This document shows, piece after piece, positions 60,557-64,000 of a stretch of 64,000 nucleotides of DNA. Every line of letters begins with the position of its first letter. Position 1 is the first letter of the stretch. The stretch is from positions 1-64,000 of the forward strand of contig CAVSCF010000005.1 in assembly GCA_963726405.1 (NCBI GenBank), written 5' to 3'. The notes under the pieces were generated by a model. The model worked only from the letters and a program-made list of their open reading frames with translations, was not told where the DNA came from and did not search any database. Both the position numbers and the translations under genes were made by a program. The DNA comes from JAOUJD01 sp963726405 (GTDB taxonomy: Bacteria > Pseudomonadota > Gammaproteobacteria > Burkholderiales > Burkholderiaceae_F).

Positions 60557-61252
60557 ATGCGACTCGCCGTCATCGTCCCCGTCCTGAACGAAGCGTCCAC
60601 GGTGTCCGAGGCCCTCGCCCGGCTCGCACCATTGCGACAGCGCGGCGCCACCGTCATCGCGGTCGACGGCGGGAGCGACGACGGCACCGAGGAACGCGCT
60701 CGCACGGGAGCCGACCATGTGCTGGTCGCTCCGCGAGGCCGGGCGTCGCAGATGAACGTCGGCGCTCGCCGCGCGCTCGAGGGGAAGGCGGTCGATGCGC
60801 TGCTCTTCCTGCATGTCGACACGCGCCTGCCCGACAACGCCGACGAGTCGATCGGTGTCGCGTGCACCGGGCGCCCCATGGCGTGGGGCCGCTTCGACGT
60901 GCGGATCGAGGGCCGCTCGCGCGCGCTGCCGCTCGTCGCCGCGATGATGAACCTGCGCTCGCGTCTCACGGGCATGTGCACGGGCGACCAGTGCCTGTTC
61001 GCCACGCGCGCGCTGTTCGAGAAGGTCGGCGGCTTTCCGGCGCTGCCCCTGATGGAAGACATCGAGTTCTCGCGCCGGGCGCGGCGGCTCGCGTGGCCGA
61101 TCGCGTTGCGCCATCGCGCAGTCACGTCCGGACGACGCTGGGAGCGCCACGGCGTCGTGAGGACGGTGTTGCTCATGTGGCGGCTGCGGCTTGCCTACTT
61201 CTTCGGCGCGGATCCGGCGCGCCTTGCCACGGTCTATCGAGATGCCCGCTGA
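60557..61252 (+). CDS. GT2 glycosyltransferase, TIGR04283 (arsenosugar-associated) type
   Basis: This is a 231-residue GT-A fold glycosyltransferase. The start LAVIVPVLNEASTVSEAL, the VDGGSDDGT block, the DxD-like LFLHVDTRLP and CTGDQCLFATRALFEKVGGF are the TIGR04283 pattern, which databases link to arsenosugar synthesis. It overlaps the next gene by 11 bases. Both glycosyltransferases may extend or modify a sugar made after the ArsS step; acceptor and donor are not known. Confidence 0.87.
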   Translation: MRLAVIVPVLNEASTVSEALARLAPLRQRGATVIAVDGGSDDGTEERARTGADHVLVAPRGRASQMNVGARRALEGKAVDALLFLHVDTRLPDNADESIGVACTGRPMAWGRFDVRIEGRSRALPLVAAMMNLRSRLTGMCTGDQCLFATRALFEKVGGFPALPLMEDIEFSRRARRLAWPIALRHRAVTSGRRWERHGVVRTVLLMWRLRLAYFFGADPARLATVYRDAR

Positions 61253-61877
61253 GCCGACCGTCGACATCGCCGTATTCGCGCGCGCACCGGTCCCGGGCCA
61301 CGCCAAGACGCGGCTCATCCCGCGTCTCGGGCCGCACGGCGCGGCCCGCCTGCAGCTTCAGTTGATCGAAAGTTCGCTTGCGCGAGCCATGGCGTTGCCG
61401 GGCGCCCGCGTGACCTTGTGGACCACGGGGACGAACGACGAGGCTAACGTGCACGCTGCTCTCGCCGCCGGCGCCATCGTGCGCGAGCAGTGCGGCGAAG
61501 ACCTCGGCACGCGGATGGCGCACGCGTTCTGCCAGACCCTGGACGGTCGGCGGCCGATGCTGCTCATCGGCACAGACTGCCCCGCGCAGACGGTCGACGA
61601 CCTGCGGGCCGCGCTTGCCGCGCTCTTGAACGCGGATGCCGTGATCCAGCCGGCCGAGGACGGCGGCTATGTGCTGATCGGAATGAACGAACCGCGGCGG
61701 GAACTGTTCAGCGGCGTCGAATGGGGGAGCGACCGCGTCCTCGTGGCGACCCGGGCGCGCGCTGCGGAACACGGCATCCGGCTTGCCGAACTGCCGACCT
61801 GCTGGGACCTCGATCGCAGCGAAGACCTCGACCGCGCGCTCGCGCTCGGCCTGGTCCAGTTGCATGAACAGCCATGA
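61242..61877 (+). CDS. DUF2064/TIGR04282 (arsenosugar-associated) glycosyltransferase-like
   Basis: This is a 211-residue nucleotidyltransferase-like GT-A protein. The start DIAVFARAPVPGHAKTRLIP, then LLIGTDCPAQTVDDL and PAEDGGYVLIGM match TIGR04282 (DUF2064). ATG 61242 lies inside the previous gene; the frame from 61191 is not used. It pairs with the TIGR04283 protein, a combination typical of the arsenosugar gene sets. Confidence 0.88.
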   Translation: MPAEPTVDIAVFARAPVPGHAKTRLIPRLGPHGAARLQLQLIESSLARAMALPGARVTLWTTGTNDEANVHAALAAGAIVREQCGEDLGTRMAHAFCQTLDGRRPMLLIGTDCPAQTVDDLRAALAALLNADAVIQPAEDGGYVLIGMNEPRRELFSGVEWGSDRVLVATRARAAEHGIRLAELPTCWDLDRSEDLDRALALGLVQLHEQP

Positions 61878-62626
61878 AGAGAACGACTTCGACGCTCGCC
61901 CTCGCATTGACGTTCGTCGCGCTGTACGCAGGCGCCGTCGCACACGCCGACGCGCAGCCGCGGCTGACGCCGTTGTCGAGCGCAAGCGGACCCGAGCTGC
62001 CGGCGCCGTGGCGCATCGTGACGCTGCCGAAGATTCCCCGCCACACCCGGTATGCGGTGGGCGAGAGCGATGGTCGCCGTGCCGTGCACGCGGAAGCGGA
62101 CGCGTCGTACGCGAACGTCGTGCATCCGGTGAACGCCGACATTGCCCGCGCGCCGATCCTGCGCTTCGCATGGCGCGTCGATCAGTTTCCGGCCGGCTCG
62201 GACCTCACCAGCAAGGCGGGCGACGACCTGGCCGCGAAAGTCTGCGTCCTCTTCGACGTCCCGCTGGACCGCCTCTCGTTCGTCGAACGAACCAAGGTGC
62301 AGCTGGGCCGCCGTCTCTTCGATCCGCAGTTGCCGGCTGCCACGCTGTGCTACGTGTGGGACCGCACGCTGCCCGCGGGCCGCTGGCTCGACAACGCCTA
62401 CACCAATCGCGTCCGCATGCTCGTGCTGCGATCCGGAGCCAACGGCGATCAGGGCCGGTGGTTCGACGAACGCCGCGACCTGCGCGCCGACTTCGCGCAG
62501 GCGTTTCCGGCGGAAGCCGCGGCCGGCACCCCGGCGGTCGCGGCCGTGGCGTTCGCAACCGACGCCGACAATACGAAGAGCCAGGCCTCCGCGTGGTTCG
62601 GCGATCTCGCCCTGGTGGCGGAATGA
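61874..62626 (+). CDS. DUF3047 exported protein
   Basis: This is a 250-residue secreted protein with a Sec signal (cleavage near HADAQ). The mature part matches DUF3047: LRFAWRVDQFPAGSDLTSKAGDDLAAKVCVLFD in blocks FAWRVDQFPAG and KAGDDLAAKVCVLFD, and LCYVWDRTLPAG. Function is unknown; a periplasmic binding or sensing role is possible. The ATGA overlap ties it to the TIGR04282 gene. Confidence 0.82.
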   Translation: MKRTTSTLALALTFVALYAGAVAHADAQPRLTPLSSASGPELPAPWRIVTLPKIPRHTRYAVGESDGRRAVHAEADASYANVVHPVNADIARAPILRFAWRVDQFPAGSDLTSKAGDDLAAKVCVLFDVPLDRLSFVERTKVQLGRRLFDPQLPAATLCYVWDRTLPAGRWLDNAYTNRVRMLVLRSGANGDQGRWFDERRDLRADFAQAFPAEAAAGTPAVAAVAFATDADNTKSQASAWFGDLALVAE

Positions 62627-62636
62627 GGCCACCGGC

Positions 62637-63746
62637 ATGAAACGCCTGTTGCTCGTCGGCGGTGGCCAGGCCCACGCCTTCGTCCTGCGTGCTCTCGCCG
62701 CCGCTCCGCGCCGGGACGTCGAAGTCGTGCTTGTCACGCCGTCGGATCGGCTCGTCTACACGGGAATGCTGCCGGGGTGGGTCGCCGGGCATTACACGCT
62801 GCCGGAGCTCACCATCCCCCTCGCGCCGCTGGCCGACGCGGCGGGGGCCGTGCGAATGCAACGCCGGGTGACCGGGCTCGACCTCGAGCGCAAGGTCGTG
62901 GTGACCGATCGGGGCGAGGCCATCGAGTTCGACCTGCTCTCGATCGCGTCCGGCCCCGCAGTCGACTTCGATGCGATCCCGGGTTCTCGCGACTTCGCGT
63001 TGCCGATCCGGCCGCTCGACAACTTCGTCGAGGGCTGGACGCGGATCCTCGCGCATTCGCAGACGACGACGGATCCGTTGCGCCTGACGGTGATCGGCGC
63101 GGGCGCCGGCGGTGTCGAGATCGCGCTCGCGATGAAGTATCGGCTGCGCGCCAGGCGCGATCTGGTCCGCGTGCAGCTCGTCACGGGAGACGGCATGATC
63201 CTGCCCGGTCACGGCCCCTCCGCACGCCGGCTGATGCAGGACGCGCTGCTGCGCCAGGGCGTGCGCCTCGTCGAGGGCATGGTGCAGCACCTCGAGCGCG
63301 ATACAGCCCTGCTGGAGGACGGTGCCGCGCTCCCGTCCGACGCGACGCTGCTGATCACGGGGGCCGCGGCCGACGCATGGCCCGGCGAAGCCGGCCTGGC
63401 GAGCGACGAACGGGGCTTCATTGCCGTGAACGGTCACCTGCAGTCGACCTCGCATCCGTTCGTCTTCGCCGCGGGCGACGCCGCAACGTTCGTCGACGCA
63501 CCGCGGCCGAAGTCCGGCGTCTACGCGGTCCGCGCCGGCCCGCCGCTCGCGGCCAATCTGCTCGCGACCCTCGACGGCCGTCCGCTGACGACGTACCGGC
63601 CACAACGACGCGCGCTCTACCTGATCTCGACCGGCCCCCAGCACGCGGTCGCTTCGTGGGGTTCGATGGCGTTCGCCGGCGACTGGGTCTGGCGCTGGAA
63701 AGATCGCATCGATCGTGGTTACATCGCGAAGTTCAAGCTTTCGTAG
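62637..63746 (+). CDS. FAD-dependent oxidoreductase, TIGR03169/NDH-2-like
   Basis: This is a 369-residue flavoprotein. The FAD motif LLLVGGGQAHAFVLRAL, RLVYTGMLPGWVAGHY, the NAD(P) motif TVIGAGAGGVEIALAM and the closing VFAAGDAAT are complete. It fits the TIGR03169 group, which resembles the N-terminal half of SelD fusion proteins, and NDH-2-like dehydrogenases. No SelD kinase domain follows here. It may pass electrons between NAD(P)H and quinone or a metalloid species; this is inference. Confidence 0.86.
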   Translation: MKRLLLVGGGQAHAFVLRALAAAPRRDVEVVLVTPSDRLVYTGMLPGWVAGHYTLPELTIPLAPLADAAGAVRMQRRVTGLDLERKVVVTDRGEAIEFDLLSIASGPAVDFDAIPGSRDFALPIRPLDNFVEGWTRILAHSQTTTDPLRLTVIGAGAGGVEIALAMKYRLRARRDLVRVQLVTGDGMILPGHGPSARRLMQDALLRQGVRLVEGMVQHLERDTALLEDGAALPSDATLLITGAAADAWPGEAGLASDERGFIAVNGHLQSTSHPFVFAAGDAATFVDAPRPKSGVYAVRAGPPLAANLLATLDGRPLTTYRPQRRALYLISTGPQHAVASWGSMAFAGDWVWRWKDRIDRGYIAKFKLS

Positions 63747-63749
63747 ACC

Positions 63750-64000
63750 ATGCGCGCGCTGGCCGTCCTCGCCGTCATCTTCCTGATCTTCCCGCTGCTC
63801 CTTCTGGCGGTCGGGCAGTTCGGTTTACTGCGCGGCTCACCGCCGAGCGAACGCGGACTGCGCGACGGCAAGCTCAAGCCACCGTCGCGCACGACGAACA
63901 GCGTCAGCAGCCAGGCGGGGCTGTGGCCCGCCACCGAGTACGCCGTCGACTACGCGAAGGTCGAGCCGATCCGCTTCTCGGGCGACGCCGTCACTGCGAT
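63750..64000 (+). CDS. DUF1499 protein, truncated by window end
   Basis: The 83 codons visible have a hydrophobic N-terminal segment (LAVLAVIFLIFPLLLLAV) and the block DGKLKPPSRTTNSVSSQA, like the start of a DUF1499 domain. It starts 3 bases after the flavoprotein gene, so it is probably part of the same run. The rest lies outside the window. Confidence 0.7.
   Translation, partial: MRALAVLAVIFLIFPLLLLAVGQFGLLRGSPPSERGLRDGKLKPPSRTTNSVSSQAGLWPATEYAVDYAKVEPIRFSGDAVTA

Overview
The window is GC-rich proteobacterial DNA, most likely betaproteobacterial (Burkholderiales-like). The evidence is gene order and content: hda/HAD/pcnB/folK/deoxynucleoside kinase/panB/panC, queA-tgt-yajC-secD-secF, and two Bug/TctC periplasmic binding proteins around a TctBA-type transporter. 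No rRNA, CRISPR array or phage module was seen. Species cannot be named from this sequence alone.

Layout. (1) 1-6.6 kb is accessory DNA: two inverted IS30-family copies, the right one broken, flank a lipoprotein amidohydrolase, a DUF4239-type membrane protein and an exported metallo-beta-lactamase-fold protein, with a dispersed intergenic repeat between them. (2) 6.9-13.3 kb on the minus strand is a compact catabolic operon: a NitT/TauT-type ABC transporter (binding protein, ATPase, two permeases), an isocitrate lyase/PEP-mutase-family C-C lyase and a LeuC/LeuD-type dehydratase pair. It resembles an uptake, hydration and cleavage route for a branched C4-C6 dicarboxylate. Palindromic operator-like sites lie on both sides. 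(3) A tRNA-Thr(CGT) gene at 14.1 kb marks the change from accessory to housekeeping DNA. (4) 14.3-30.7 kb is core: AEC transporter, queG, tsaE, an AmiC-type amidase, DedA, mutL, an MFS exporter, miaA, a divergent purM, hda, HAD phosphatase, pcnB, folK, DUF486, deoxynucleoside kinase, panB and panC. An inverted pair of ~192-bp repeats sits between miaA and purM, and the first copy encodes the end of MiaA.

(5) 30.9-33.8 kb is a DctPQM TRAP transporter with a hairpin after the binding-protein gene. (6) tRNA-Leu(CAA), queA, tgt, yajC, secD and secF follow, then a cytochrome b561-type protein facing a small cytochrome c across a strong hairpin. (7) 40.8-53.7 kb is mixed metabolism: purB, a GST, a frameshifted glycerophosphodiesterase, a DUF4442 thioesterase-like protein, a class III CoA-transferase, acylphosphatase, a RimJ-like acetyltransferase, a tripartite tricarboxylate transporter with two binding proteins and a twice-frameshifted TctA, an internally deleted ABM monooxygenase remnant, a gamma-glutamyltransferase-family protein and a FabH-like synthase.

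(8) 53.8 kb to the end is a tight plus-strand run: beta-hydroxyacid dehydrogenase, ECF sigma factor fused to a zinc-finger anti-sigma-like domain, ArsS-type radical SAM enzyme, metallophosphoesterase, membrane VTT domain fused to a flavin disulfide reductase, a Rossmann-like protein, two glycosyltransferases of the TIGR04283/TIGR04282 type, DUF3047, a TIGR03169-type flavoprotein and a truncated DUF1499 gene. ArsS and the two glycosyltransferases point to arsenosugar-like chemistry. This block and the 6.9-13.3 kb operon are the best candidates for incompletely described systems.
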